Positions 43,271 through 57,101 are shown, numbered from the stretch's first letter. The stretch is 64,000 nt of DNA from Setoptus koraiensis (GCA_048013815.1 CM106586.1:620001-684000); one strand, 5' to 3'. The notes: generated from the sequence alone by a model not told the origin. Made by a program: numbers and translations.

Positions 43271-45527
43271 AGAGAGCTTTTCTCTGTAGAAGTGTTGCAA
43301 CTTGCAAGCAGCTATAGCTGCTAGTTGCATTGAACAAACCAATAGAATATTCTTGGTTTGTTCGTTCGAATATTCTCACAAAGAAAATGCTTTGGCACAG
43401 TTTTTATACTTGGTTAGAAATATAAAACTGAGCAAAATTGGTCGTTCACGTGTGAATGTTGGCAAGGTTCATACTCGAGGCTGAATGTTTGGATAGTTGA
43501 GAACGCATATTTGCATGAATAACCAGATAGACAATTCCAGATAGATCGGTCGATGTTTTCATACTTTCGTAGCTCACATCACCATAACATTAATGGACTT
43601 TCAGAAAGAATTGTCGCCCATATAAAAAGTGAACATATTCATGGATATTATAGATATTCATGAATAAAAACCAGATGCATACTAACAAACTTACTTTTAA
43701 AGGTGGAATTAAAAGCAGTTGCAGATTTTTGAGTCGAAATCCTGCCCACTAAATAACAACAACACCAAAGACCGTTGGACGTGTTGAAAAAGCAAGAACT
43801 ATACCAATAGATAATTCTAATATTACTGAAGTCTCTAATTTTGCTACCTACTCCATCACCTGTGTACGCTACAAGTTATTAACTGGCTATGGAGAATTTT
43901 GCTTGTATAGTTGGTTGGTGCGTATCTTAACTCTTGTTCTCCTCTCGTGCTCTCTCAAGTTTATACAACACGTACCTTACAGAGTATGAGAGAGTGTATC
44001 TTAAGTTATAACATTGTAGTTATACAACTAAACTTACTTTGTTATTCTACAGTGCCATGTCAAGGAATATAACATGATCATCAAGCTAAAACAATATATT
44101 TCGTTTTGGCGCGAGAAAACCTCTTAATGTCAACAAACAAATCGAACAACTTATTCTAAAGAGTTTATCCAATAATTCATAATTCAAATAGTTATTGTTG
44201 ATTATTGACTAGGAGTATATATGAATCATAAACAGATCAACGTTTTATCAGTCAGTTTCATCTTCGGTGCCCGCTAGATCATATTAGATGACACAATATA
44301 AAAACGTGTGTCAATTGCAATTATAACATTAAGGAAAAAAACCTTTCTCTAATAATTAGCCATAAACTCTATTATTGTATACACACACAAACACCAATCA
44401 ACAATAATCTAATAAAGTTTTTTTGTTAAATATTGTTTGATTCGATTGATTGGGCTACAATTAGATGGCTGTTGTAAGATAGACACAGCAGGCATTTGTA
44501 ATCAAAATAGTCTATCTCCATGCTGTCGACACATAGTCTGATCATAGCATCAGTGACTTCCTAGTGCCGGATGTTAGATGACTAGGTGTTAGTTGATTCT
44601 GTCATGTGAGCAGTCTGCTTGAGTTTGCCCAGATTATTGAATGCTAAATTGTTGTAAGCCTATGTTTTAGCTTTTTGGACTCATTTCTACATAGACTGTT
44701 AGTTCAGAGAGATATGTTATTTTCCCTATAATTTATAAAATAGAATGAGGGATGCAAGATCAATCAACCATTTCCTTTGCACGTGAATTGCAGACACTTG
44801 ATGGTAACTTTACAATTTTGATCTCCTTACATTTCATCATGATTGTCATCGCAAGAAACAAAGCATAACAGCGAAAAATACGATGATCATAATAGTAAGT
44901 GGATAACTGATGAGTATATTAAATCAAATTGAAGTAGCTCCTGTACAAAGTAGCAAAACAAATAAAACAAACGGACAATAGTTTTATACTTTTTCCTTCC
45001 CATTGGACACATCCAACTGCAATCGTGGTCGGTCACTTTTTGGCATTTCTAATACTAATTTATGGCAAAAAGTGAACTATATTACAGGAAAATGTAAGAC
45101 GGCGTTTGTTTTGATTCAATCAATTCTTATCAGCAACAAATCAATCAGCTTATTTAGCTTCAAAGACAACTAAATAAAGAGGTGTCTAACATTGTGTTAG
45201 ATGCAGCCTTTTGATCTTCCATTTTTGTATCTTTTTGTAGATAAACATTTTTATTCCATGAGTGATCATTTGTATAACGATATTCGATGAAAGAGATAAA
45301 GATTGCGATGCTGTTATCCATTATATCTCTATTCATTTATTGTGATATATTGCTGTAGTTGTATCAGTTGGTTGATAACGCTACAAATACAACACTTGTT
45401 GTGGAATGAAAGAAAACTATGTCCTATCACTAATATAATTCGTAAGATCAACAATAACCAACATGACTCTAATGCGTGATAGACAGATACTTTTATATCT
45501 AGGATCGTGCTCTCTCGCTAACACATG

Positions 45528-45850
45528 TCACATTTCATGCATTTGATCGAAGTGATTCTGCTGACTGTAATATTTTCTCTCGGTTTCGTCTGTCACACAA
45601 TGCCTAGTTGTATAGAATAACAAACAATTACTATCATTAGATTCATTGAGTAGTAAATATGCGAATTTAAGACACTTGCCTGACTTGCAATTGTCTTTCT
45701 CATATTGCCTAACAGAGTATGTGTTATAACTTCCTTTACAATCTTTCGCACTTCTGTTAATCACTTCCAATACTTTTTCCTCCTTTTTTGATACGATGTT
45801 AATCACAGTTGTTACACCAACCAACTTGGTTGGTTGAACCAAGGTAATGC
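45528..45850 (-). CDS. Possible exon of a small Cys-containing protein
   Basis: About 104 open codons without an initiating ATG, preceded by CTCAAG, which could be an acceptor. Five cysteines (DCKGSY, DNCKSGKCLKF, SNCLLF, RHCVTDE) suggest an extracellular domain. An upstream minus-strand frame (46457-46657) starts with a signal-like MNLLSILFLSVCSSFYAIFV and could supply the first exon, but no convincing splice pair was found. No family is recognised. Confidence 0.2.
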
Positions 45851-47530
45851 TTGAGGTGATTTATCATTTGTTAGTCAGCATTTTCTGGACTCTTCTGTTT
45901 TGTCCGCATAATCCACTTGTTGCGGGTAGTGCGAAAGAACATCTTTACTTCAAATCCCAGCTTCAGTCGCCAACTCACCAGACAAGCAATCACCTTATAG
46001 ATGGACTACCAATTAAACTGAGAACAAACTCCGGCGATGGTCTCAACTAAATACCTCGGAAAGACGCACACATCACTCACAACGAGAGACCGCCATCATT
46101 GATACAGTCTGATTACATGACTGTAGTACAGTCACTGTACTAGCAGAAAGGGTGGAATCCTTGCCCCCCCCCACCGTTCTGGGGTCAACCTATACAGATC
46201 AATTTCCTGTTTGATCGTGATTTTTCGAAATTTTGCGAAAAACGTGCTTGAAGCCCTCCAAGATGAAATTGACGCACATTCATTGCAATTTTCTTCCTAT
46301 TATGTTTTCATGAATTGGTGCACTGAAGGTGAGCAATCGTTAGATTGTTTCGATTATAATAGCTACGCTTGTTGTGAGAGGTCTAACCAAAAGGTCATTG
46401 TAGATATTAAATATTTACAGAAAGTCACATGAGTTAGATATGGTGACACTTGATTCTTATATACACACATGATAGACAAAGGGATCCAATTCATCGATCA
46501 GTTGAGTTATGCTGATGAAAGTGTCATTAATAGGAAATGCACATTTAATTATTTGCTTTACAGTTATAGCAAAACTATTATTAAAATCACTGCTAAAAAC
46601 AAAAATAGCATAAAATGAGCTACACACTGATAAAAAAAGAATAGACAGTAGATTCATTTAGCACAACAAATCGCAATGTGCTCATTAATTGAATTTGTGC
46701 ACTTTTAAACTTTTGTTCGCCATTTTCTGTGTGTTTTGTTTTGCGAATGCAATATTACTGGCGCTACAGTGGCCCTGCAATGCTCCATTAAAAAATGCGT
46801 GTGCGTTTCAGACAGAGACACACACACAATGTTTATTTGGGCTGTTGAAGCGTGCAAACATTGCTCCATCTCTTCGTTCAGCCAACCACTCTGCTCTCTG
46901 TTCGCTTGCTTTCTACGTGTGCGTGTGTGTGCGTGTGTGTGATGTAAAATTGGTGAGAATGTACGACAGTCAGTGTGCGTGTGTGTGTGTGTGTGTGTGC
47001 GATCTTCTCGCTACACTACATGCAGTGTAGAAATATTGCATTAAATTCAACCTTGATCATATTACCGATATATTACTTGTTATTATTACTACTACTAGTA
47101 TTACTATTATAAACCTTGTTTTGTTATTATTATTAATCGACTATATTTAATCCATTGATTGAGTATTGAATCAATCTCAGGAAGGAAATACACACAGATT
47201 GTATCATATTGTTGGACTAATAATTACCGTCTCTGGCGCTAGCTAATATCACCATCATCGTTGATTGTGGAAAGCCAGATTGAAGCCAGATATTATTATT
47301 TCATTAGATTTCACTATTGCAATATATTAACGGCAAACAATCGTTAATTATAAGATATCATTTAATATTCCATGACCAACTGATAAAAACGAGTTAATTA
47401 TAATTTAACACCTGACACATTATACCAATTTGTATCATATTGTACAACTATTATCTACTTGCTTGGTCGATCAACCTATAGACAAAGGGTCAGAGGATTT
47501 GAAAAACAATCAAACAAACCAAAAATAAAT

Positions 47531-48574
47531 ATGAACCAACCAAATAGGAATCAGAGATTGGATATTAGAATTCCTGCATTTGAAAAATACGCTTATTGTC
47601 TCTGCTTCCACGTTAAGCCTGCAACTATATTCATTGCAGTTATTAAGCTCATTCGTGCTCTATTGTTCGCATCTATCGTTATCAACAATGAATTTACATT
47701 TAATGATTCTATCAACGATCCACAATATCCACAATATGCAAACCTTGACTTTGATACGCGTAGATCAACAGCCAGCGCCGTAACAATATTGATCTTAATG
47801 ATGATAGCGTCAGTGTCAGCACTTGGTATATATTCGGTTATCAGTGGAAAAGCGTCATTGTTGATGCCTCTTTACGCAATAATGTTGTGCGATTTCTTTT
47901 TTGCCCTACCAGCATTCTATAATAGGGACCTAGATCACACCTTAGCTGATGGTTTGGTAGATCTGAAATCTTATTGGCCCCAGAATACTCGCTATTCACT
48001 CATGTTGGTATCTACCATTATTATGCTTATCAAAATTTACTTCCTATGTGTTATTTGGAAGTGTTACCGTTATCTGAGGATGCAAGAAATTCTATTGCCC
48101 ATTCACGTGCATGAGATATTTCCCCCTCATTTCTCTCATCATCATATTCCACCGGTACACCCTGACATAAGGGTCGTAGATTCTAGTAATACTCAAAATA
48201 TAGCTCCGCCGCCTTATGATTCAATTGTTACAAGCTTAAAATCACAGCCTCCAAATTACGAGGAAGCCATGAAAACCACTGTTTTACCATGTCAAACAAA
48301 TATTGAGCTACCAAATGCGCAACATCAGGCTTCCCTTCAGTTAAACAATCAATCTGCTATTCATAATGCGGCGAATCAATCTACACCACCAGCCAGTGAT
48401 TCCCAACAGGCTACCTCAGATGATCGGGCTCGTATATTGCAACAGTCAATCGCTCGTCCTGGAGATACATTAACAGATGAAGTGAACACAAATGGTAACC
48501 TTCGACATCCAGTAAACGTAGCTAACAATATGTCAAATCAGAATGTAACTGAATCTTCTTCTGCTGACCAATGA
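47531..48574 (+). CDS. LAPTM-family lysosomal transmembrane protein
   Basis: 347 residues from ATG at 47531; upstream codons are open but lack an ATG. Four hydrophobic segments: about 33-52 after a CLCFHVKPATI motif, 83-104, 110-127 and 154-176, the LAPTM4/5 layout. The cytosolic tail carries two PY motifs, PPPY near 226-229 and PPNY near 240-243, which in this family recruit Nedd4-type ubiquitin ligases for sorting to lysosomes. The tail then becomes Gln/Asn-rich and is longer than in vertebrate LAPTM4 (about 230 residues in total there). Single coding exon, convergent with CISD. Confidence 0.8.
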   Translation: MNQPNRNQRLDIRIPAFEKYAYCLCFHVKPATIFIAVIKLIRALLFASIVINNEFTFNDSINDPQYPQYANLDFDTRRSTASAVTILILMMIASVSALGIYSVISGKASLLMPLYAIMLCDFFFALPAFYNRDLDHTLADGLVDLKSYWPQNTRYSLMLVSTIIMLIKIYFLCVIWKCYRYLRMQEILLPIHVHEIFPPHFSHHHIPPVHPDIRVVDSSNTQNIAPPPYDSIVTSLKSQPPNYEEAMKTTVLPCQTNIELPNAQHQASLQLNNQSAIHNAANQSTPPASDSQQATSDDRARILQQSIARPGDTLTDEVNTNGNLRHPVNVANNMSNQNVTESSSADQ

Positions 48575-49107
48575 ATCTGCCGGCAGAACATGAATCGTTA
48601 TTAAGGTACAAGTATGTGTATTATTGATAAACGAATCAAGCTTAATATCCAGTAATGATATCCATACATAATATTCAATGTGATTTACATCTGTAACCGA
48701 TACGTAATACCGGTAATTATAAAGTATTATCGCGCGGGCTCGATAGATCACTCAATTCAACCGATGGACTACAACAGTTAAACGATTGTATACTATACTA
48801 TTATTACTATTAGTGAGCATATATCATATCTAACCCTCTAGTAAAGTTGAAGCAGAGGTGAACACTTTTGAGAAGCGTGGTCATGTTAATATACTTGCTT
48901 GTTAAATCTAGTTACGATCGTCAATATATAATAATTAACTTGATCTATTTGAGCTATGAAAGCGTCTTTGTTATCTAAAGATCACCCCAGTAAAACAGAC
49001 TGTAAAGCTGTAAGATAAAAAATTGACACCTTTTTTTCTGATCAAGTCTTGTTTTAAATTTATTCTTAACTCAGAACTATCTACGATGAGATATGCTGGT
49101 CGACATT

Positions 49108-49446
49108 CTATTCAGACTTTTGAATTATCAGTGGACCAACATTGTCATTAGATGACTTGTTGTGCTCGGTATGTGAACCATCACAATAAGGAAATTTTTT
49201 ACTTCGCCAACAACGGCAGAAGACGCTCTTCTTACCTAGATCTTCTACATCAAATGTATCCACTACCTTTGGGTTGTCTTTCTTAATGTTCAAATTCACT
49301 GCTGTACCACTGCCGACTTTCTTTTCGTCCTCTGATCTGGCTTTAGACGAATAAGTAATATAAGCGGCATAACCCACGGCTAATGCGGTGCCAATCCATG
49401 ATACACAAACCACCGGATCCAATGTTTTGATCATATAGATGGTCAT
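49108..49446 (-). CDS. CISD: CDGSH iron-sulfur domain protein (mitoNEET/NAF-1 type)
   Basis: 112 residues. Residues 11-33 form an N-terminal membrane anchor ([19 protein letters not shown]). The CDGSH domain follows with 2Fe-2S ligands C77, C79, C88 and H92 ([17 protein letters not shown]), the 3Cys-1His pattern of the family. By family knowledge it is a homodimer anchored in the mitochondrial outer membrane or ER, facing the cytosol, and affects iron, redox and autophagy control. Length is close to human CISD1 (108) and shorter than CISD2 (135). AATAAA lies about 45 bases after the stop (reverse of 49059-49064). Single exon. Confidence 0.93.
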   Translation of the reverse strand: MTIYMIKTLDPVVCVSWIGTALAVGYAAYITYSSKARSEDEKKVGSGTAVNLNIKKDNPKVVDTFDVEDLGKKSVFCRCWRSKKFPYCDGSHTEHNKSSNDNVGPLIIQKSE

Positions 49447-52400
49447 GATGTTAGGTTATATCGATTTCTTATTCTCCCTGATAATATTTATTGATATCGA
49501 TCCTGACTAGGGTGATGTCGGCCAATCAAGAATCAAATTAAATGGTCAATGTTCCTTGTTAGTGCAGATTATATAATAATAATAATAAAAATGATAGCAA
49601 TAATAATAATAATACAGTACGAGAGACACAAACAATCTCTGTGGCACAGTCTGATAATTTTTAGTTACAGATGACGCATAGAGGGAGCTTTTGTATTTCA
49701 ACAACGATGCACAAGCATCTAACAAGAGAGAGAGACCATCCTAACTTTTGATGCAGTTGCAGTATCGAGCTCCTTGTATTCGCAATCAATGCAGTCGTCG
49801 CACGCCATAACCCATTCGTGTAATCCCACAATGAAGGGAACACATATTTGATTAGAGAGTGTTAGTCAAGAGTCATGTCAGTAAAGGTTCACTACAGAAT
49901 TTACAGAATTTTTTCATTGGTCAATGAAGGTTGGTATGGCCCAAACAACAAGCGAGAACTACAAGTAGACTGTGCCATAAAAGAGTGAGACATTCTATCT
50001 GCGAATGCGATAAGTAAAATCAATCATAAATCATAATGTCCAGAGAAACAACTTGACTGACTGTGAGTACAATGTTCAACGAGGATCTTTTGTGCAAAAA
50101 TCATTTCACAAGTTGCACTTGTTTTGAATGATAAGCAAGACGATATCTATATCTATGTAGCATGTCGGTTACACTTGTCTCCATAGGATAAAACGAATGA
50201 ATAAGATAGACAGACAGACAGACAGAGAAAGCTCTAGGCCCAGTAGTTGAGATGAAATATTTTATCTGAGAATAATCTCGTCATAGAGAGAAAACATAAT
50301 AAACTGGCCATTAATCGTAATTGTATGAAATATAACATGATGATCATGGACGTCAACATCGAACACTACAATCGATTACATTGAGTGTGACAGCAAGGAC
50401 ATATCTCATAGTAATATATTGTTTGAGAATCATTTGTCCATTTAGGAAGCACTCTCTTCTCTGGGGTTATGTATTGAGAGGTTTTTGCATCTAGGGCTCT
50501 TTTATCGATATAGTTGTGTTGAGTTGTAGTGGAAGTTGCATTAATATTGTCGTGGTGGCACGCATTAAGATGGCCTCGTTTCTCTTGTTGTTTTGGAATT
50601 CACTAAGAGTTTGATTCTGGCTTCGTCGTGTCCATAGTCGGTTCGGTGGTGCTGTTGTTCTTGGAGAATTCGATTTGATCGAGTGGATTTGTTCAGTTTT
50701 GTCTCTTTTCGCCTTAGTTCCATTGTGTTGGTAGATAAGAGTTATTTTCGGAACTACTTATAGTGGTGATAGAAACAACGACAGCACCAACTATCACTAT
50801 TGCTGCTACTACTAGGACCGCGATAACAGTAATAATACTAATAGTGGCAACTACAGAAAAGTTGGATATGGTCTAGGAGTTGCTTCCTAAATCATGATTA
50901 CTTTGTCATGGTTGATACGATATTGATCGTGCAATCTCAGAATTAGTTACAGTTAGTCGGTGGCATATACACACAAATACAATCTTATTAAGTAGTTCTC
51001 TTGGGTTTGATTTTAATTTGTTTGAGGATGACATAATTTAAGGGTGGTATTTTATCGTTTCTTGCAACAACATGAGGCCAGCTTTATTGCTGCAATAGTA
51101 ACATGTTAACGACTTGCAGCACAATAAATGAAATCGTTGAATCTAACAACGGTCATCATAAAGTGCAAGTGTAAGCGCTATAGTTACGGGCAACAGTACA
51201 TATAGCATATAGTATACAGTATATAGCTAGTGACATAGGGTACAACAATGACTCGATGACAGCGCAAAATTGATCACATTTGCACTTGATCCACTGGTAG
51301 CATTATCCTCATCATCATCACCATCATCATTTGTGTTATTTTTACAACTTATTCCTATTCTCATCAATATACTGATACAAAAGCTCAATTGTAGGCATTG
51401 GTTGATGCAGCAAGGATTGATACAACACTCGGATGGTAGGTCCAGCTAGCACAGCATGTCGGACACTGACAAGAGTTTGGCACAGAACGATCACCCGATT
51501 TGTGTGTGCTGAAATTGATGAGTTTACTGTCTGCGCAATCAATCTGTTGTTGTTCGTTCAATACGATATGTGCTCAAAGTTTAAGCCTTGGACACAATCT
51601 TATTTGGCCTGTGAAGATCAAGTGCGCCAGTTCGCAAGACATTCTACCATATCTTGCACGATTCATTTTATAAAATCTACAGTTTGGGCTTCATGGACAC
51701 AATTCGTTCGTAACACTGGCCTTGCTGCGATAGCTGGGCGCACGTTGTTCGATTTACGAAACAGAAGCAGGAGATTGCGTATTGGTGGCACACGCAATAC
51801 TTTTCGACACTCTGTGCTTGTGTGCGGCACACACAGCTCTTGCGCACTTGATGCCCGCACCCCAGACTGATACATCACTAACAAACTTGTAAACTGTACA
51901 GTACTGTAAGTGTGTGCCAAGGCAACATAGCTTCCATTTAGATTTGTTGTTAGCATACTAACGAGCGTGAGTGTAGTAGAGATTCAGACGCTTACTATAG
52001 ATACTTATATCCAGCAGTATATAATACATGTATAAGCGACTGTATGTATGTATGTGTGTGGGTGTAACCATATATGGGTCCTTAATAATATGACCTAAAA
52101 GTTGGGCTTTACAGTTGTAAGTAGGGTGTGACAAGTGTAGATATAGAAGTGAAGATTGTAGCTTAACTTTTGGGTCATATTATATATAGGGTGCAAGGAT
52201 CAAGTCGCACTGCTGTCAAGCTGCACCATGTGTGCGCCAACACTGTGCTAGTACAGTCTTTCAAGACAAGTGAAAATGAATGTATGTTTGTGTGTGTGTG
52301 TGCGTCAGCCTGTATGTTTGTTTGTTTGTTGTGTGCCAATGCGTGTGGGCGGCTGCAACCATATATGGGCTACATAGCGAACTTCGACACAAATTTTATA

Positions 52401-52686
52401 GTTTGGAAGCTGATATGAAATTATTAAGATAGAAAGAATAGAGAAGAAGGAGAAAAAATACGTTCTCAGCGCGCCTGCAGAATTACCAATACATATGTGT
52501 TGAGCATAGAAGTGAAGAGCGATAGCCCGTTGCATGGCATAACATTGTGTCAGAGGTATGATATTGTTATTATTATTTTCTATCGATTCGACAACAACAA
52601 CAGCAATTAATATTCAATCATTACTATTATTATTATATCGCCAATAACAAATAACGACCACAATATAATCACATAATATTGTCAGC
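49447..52686. other. Intergenic region, no supported gene
   Basis: 3.2 kb, mostly AT-rich, with an AATAAT run near 49575 and a GACA run near 50211. A GC-richer island (51340-51960) has short open frames on both strands that do not connect and resemble nothing known; a non-coding transcript or an old gene remnant is possible. Near 52080 and 52180 the motif GGGTC...AATATGACC/TGGGTCATATTAT is inverted. The talin 5' untranslated region and any exon for a missing F0 domain would lie at the right end. Confidence 0.5.
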
Positions 52687-55600
52687 ATGCGCCAATTAAA
52701 GTTACAAATGGTCGACGGAACCATCAAGACCCTGATGGTGTCCGAAGATCAACCGGTGGCGAACCTGATGGTATTAATATGTACAAAATTAAATATTAGG
52801 AACAGCGAAGAATTCAGTTTAATGGGCACTAACCGTATTAACAAGCATACCATTAAAAAAGTGAAAATAGACGAAGATGTCTATTGGTTAGACCATTCAA
52901 AGACATTGGATGAGCAAGGCATCAATGAGGACGATTCAGTCATATTGAAGAGAAAGTTTTTCTATTCAGACCAAAATGTTGATATTGGTGACACTATTCA
53001 GCTGGATATTCTATATGCACAAGTCAAAGATGAAATAATTAAAGGAAATTATCCCGTCTCTGTAGACAAGGCATGCAAATTTGCTGGTATACAATTGCAA
53101 GCGCAATATGGTAACTCTATTGGACATTTTAATTTGAAAGAGTTTCTACCATTCGAATTCACCAAAATTAAACAAATTGATAAGAAGATCCTATCTCATC
53201 ATAAAAATTATTATAATCTTGGTGGTCAAGAAGCTAAATTAGCCTATATCAAAGAAGCACGAACATTGCCAACATATGGTGCAACATTCTTTTTGGTAAA
53301 AGAGAAAGAGAAAAACAAATTAGTGCCTAGATTATTGGGAATAACAAAAGATTGTGTAATGAGACTAGATGCTGACACAAAGAAAATAATCAAAACATGG
53401 CCCTTAACCACTATTAAAAGATGGGCCGCATCTTTGAATTCATTCACCTTCGATTTCGGTGACTATTCGGATCATTATTATAGTTTACAAACAAACGAAG
53501 GAGAACAAATCTCACAATTGATTGCTGGATATATCGATCTTATTTTAAAAAGAAAGAAACCCAAGGATCACTTCGGTTTAGAGGGTGACGTCAGTTGCAC
53601 TATGGTGGAACACGAGGTAGCACCCTCTAGAGCTATCATCATTCAGCATCAACCCGGTCTTCGGCCGCCATCAAGACAGGCATCCGTAGCCAATCTTGGC
53701 CCTAATACTCCACCATCGGTTCTCAAAACTTTACGCGAAGAGGGCCCCTACATAGATCCGCCCGAATACAAACCGGCCACAGAGATTAAGGGCAAAGCCG
53801 AAATTGGTTTTGAGAAAAGTCCACCAACTCAATATTTACAATCATATAATTTAAGTGACCCACAACAGGGATTACATCGTAAAATTGAGAAAGCACAAGC
53901 TAGTGTTGATGCAGCACAACGAGTGCTAGACCGTCCAATAGAGACAAACAATCTTAGTGCCATCGAATTTGAAAATAAGAAACAAAAGTTAGCTAATCAA
54001 TTTGCCAATCTCAATGCTGCCACTGCACAACTAGTCTCATTGTCTACACTGCCAGAGGAAGGTCTTGATTATCCAGCCTTAAACAAAGCTGTTGATACCG
54101 TGACTAACAACCTGCCTGATATGGCCAAAGATATCAAAATAGTTGCCTCTTTTATGGATGATGAAGAAGGTGGAGAGCAGTTGATAGATGCCACTCGTCG
54201 CCTTTGTAAAGCTTTCTCGGATCTTCTGAACGCTGCCGAACCTGGACCAGTTGTACCTAGACAGAGTTTAATTAGTGCAGCAAGTAGAGTTGGTGATGCC
54301 ACACAAGCCTTACTTTACACAATTAATGAAGGTGAACAAGATAGAGAATCGGCTGATATATTATTATCATTGGCGAAAGGCGTCGCAAATGCTGCCGCCG
54401 CTCTAGTATTAAAAGCCAAAGATGAGGCCTCAAACTGCCAAGATCAAGATCTACAGAACCTTGTAATCGGCTCGGCTACTCAGTGTGCCTTGGCAACATC
54501 GCAGATGGTGACTACTGCGAAAATAGTTGCCCCAACTATCGATAGTCATAATTGTCAAAAGCAATTGATTGACTCATGTAACGAAGTATACCGTGCTGTG
54601 GATGGTATAAAAAAGACAACCCGAGGCAATGTCGACGATGCTGCTCATCGTGTTGATAGAACCTTGGACAAATTAATAAAACATTCTAGATTCATAGAGA
54701 GAAGACATGAACAAGCCCCATTACACACAGCACCCCCACCTCCTTTAGCAGAGTCGACAATTTCTGGGATGATAGGCGATCTAGAAACTACTATAATTTT
54801 CGCTACTGCCGGAACATTGAAATCTCAAGATGATGACACTTTCTCATATCACACTGAGCATATATTGAGAACAGCTAAAGCTTTAGTAGAAGATACTAAA
54901 ACACTGGTTGCCAATGCTGCAACAGATCAGCAACAGTTGAACCACGCCGCTCAAGATGCCGTCATAACAATAACCAGACTCTCAGAGATTGTCAAAGCAG
55001 GTGCCGCTTCTTTAGGTCCAACTAATGTAGAAAATCAAGTAGCGTTAATAAGAGCAGTCAAAGACGTAGCAGTATCATTGAGTGGGTTGATTGGCGCCAC
55101 AAAATCTGCCCTAGGCAATGATAGTAATGATCCATCCATGATGAAGGTCAAAGATTCAGCCAAGGTGAGACAATTTATATCCAGCTTATATTCATTCATT
55201 TACCATGTTTTTCAACGGAGTTTTGAGTTTCTACACAACTAACGCGCTTGCATTCTTTTCTTTTTTTCTCTTAGGTTATGGTCAGCAATGTCACATCGTT
55301 ACTGAGAACTGTCAAGACAGTTGAGGATGAACACCAGCGCGGTATCAGGGCCCTAGAGGCTACCATTGAAGCAATAGAGCATGAATTGCACAATTATGAT
55401 AATCTTGGTGTCGACCCAAGACAGAAACGCGCTTCTCCTGAAGATCTAATACGTGCAAGCAAACCAATTACGTTGGCGACTGCGAAAACTGTAGCAGCTG
55501 GTAGTAGCGGTAAGCAAGATGACGTCATTGTAGCTGCGAATATGGGACGAAAAGCTATATTCGACATGCTGCAGACAACTAAATCCGCATCCACTCAAGC

Positions 55601-56951
55601 CGATAATGTCGAGTTGAAGAATAGAATCTTACGGGCCGGAAAAGACTGTGCTATTCATTATCGACAATTGTTAAGTGTATTGCATCGAACTATTCAACAT
55701 CCATCATTAGCCACAACCAACTCAGAGGTCAAACAGGATATGATTAATATGTCGAGAACAATTGCCTCATGTGTGACCGAGTTAGTTGATTGTAGCCACC
55801 TATTGAAAGGAGCTGATTGGGTTGATCCCGATGACCCGTCTATAATAGCAGAAACAGAACTTTTGGGAGCCGCGAGCTCGATAGATGCAGCAGCTAAAAA
55901 GTTGGAAAATCTGAAGCCCAGAATAACTTCGATCAAGGTAAGATTTAAACCTTCGATACGTCATAAAGAGATTTACAAACTTTTGTCATTCCATTGAGAT
56001 ATGTTTGATATTCTTGGTTGTAGAATAACATAATTAATATTCAACCAAGAATCAAATATATACTCGATGTATTGAGCAAAAATCAACTTCATTAAAATAT
56101 CCGCCAACTAACGTAATCTTGATTGATTACTCTTTACATTAGCTTTACCATGATATGTAACGCCTGTTTGCCTTACATCGATTCGCCCTATTCACACAAT
56201 TCTATATTAAGCTTCCGCACGAGGATCTTAACTTTGATGAGATGATCTTGGAAGCGGCCAAATGTATAATTGAGGCCACTGCAGCTTTGGTAAGTAAACA
56301 ACCGATACTATTTCTTTCGTTAAAACCAGATATCAGCCTAATAATTGTTATTCTCTAATGATTTACTTTTTCTTTGTGTGATGATAAATTTTTCAGTTGA
56401 GAGCAGCCAGTGCGTCTCAGCGTGAATTATTAGTCGATGGACGTCTCGACGAAACTGAAAAGTTCTATGCTTCGGATAACAATCAATGGTCTGAAGGGTT
56501 AGTTTCTGCAGCGCGAATGGTTGCTGCCGCAACTCAAAGCCTCGTTGAGGCAGCCAATGCTCTAGTCCAAGGCCAAGCATCTGAGGAGAGACTTATATCC
56601 GCAGCTAAACAAGTGGCTAGCTCAACCAACCAGTTGTTGGTTGCCTGCAAAGTGAAGGCCGACCCTGAATCCAAAACTATGATGAGACTTCAGAACGCAG
56701 GCAACGCAGTCAAGAGAGCAACTGACAATCTTGTCAGGGCAGCTCAACAAGCGAAAGAGCATGATGAGGAGCAGAGCCTCATAATAAGCAATAGAAAAGT
56801 TTCCGGAATAGCCCAAGAAATCTCAGCGAGGGAGCAGATTCTGACAAAAGAAAAAGAGCTGCAAGTCGCAAAGTCTAAACTTATGGCAATAAGAAAAGCA
56901 AGATATAGCAATAGGCCAGATGATTTTCAAGGTTATGGTGGAGATCTCTAG
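52687..56951 (+). CDS. Talin with internally shortened rod (mini-talin)
   Basis: Exons 52687-55164, 55275-55937, 56212-56289 and 56397-56951 give 1257 residues; animal talins have about 2540. The head covers F1 (MRQLKLQMVDGTIKTLMV), F2 (KFFYSDQNVDIGD) and F3 (about 197-290) with VPRLLGITK and IKRWAAS, the integrin NPxY-binding lobe. R1 and R2 follow (about 390-672). After a short Pro linker (APPPPL, about 675-690) the protein continues directly as R11/R12 (GDLETTIIFATAGTLKS; MVSNVTSLLRTVK) and ends with the R13 I/LWEQ actin-binding bundle and dimer helix. R3-R10 are absent within one uninterrupted exon. F0 is not seen; an acceptor-like TTGTCAG lies just before the ATG, so it may be on an upstream exon. 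Talin links integrins to actin. Confidence 0.93.
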
Positions 56952-57101
56952 TTCATCTCCAATATACAATGCAATTCTCGACTATTTCCAAAGTACCGTC
57001 TTCTTTTACAGGCGATAGAAAACATATTTAGATTACATATTCATACAACGAACAATTTCTACTAATCATCAGATCAGATCAATATATTACAAGAGTAATA
57101 T

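Larger units (their letters stand above)
42320..47530. other. Long intergenic region with weak gene candidates
   Basis: AT-rich, 5.2 kb between ULK and LAPTM. It contains a CAA/ACA microsatellite (43205-43270), a pyrimidine-poor CCCCCCC run near 46165 and TG dinucleotide runs (46914-46941, 46974-47001). Short open frames at 45847-46050 (+) and 46457-46657 (-) begin with hydrophobic, signal-like segments, and one at 45528-45842 (-) has five cysteines. None resembles a known family. The region probably also holds the ULK promoter just right of 42319. Confidence 0.5.

Noticed and set aside
46689-47030. Cys/Val-rich frames near 46.9 kb
   Set aside because: Produced by TG dinucleotide repeats.
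51342-51956. Protein-coding gene on the minus strand
   Set aside because: The pieces are interrupted by several stops, have no splice signals placed, and resemble no family; kept only as an unexplained GC-rich island.
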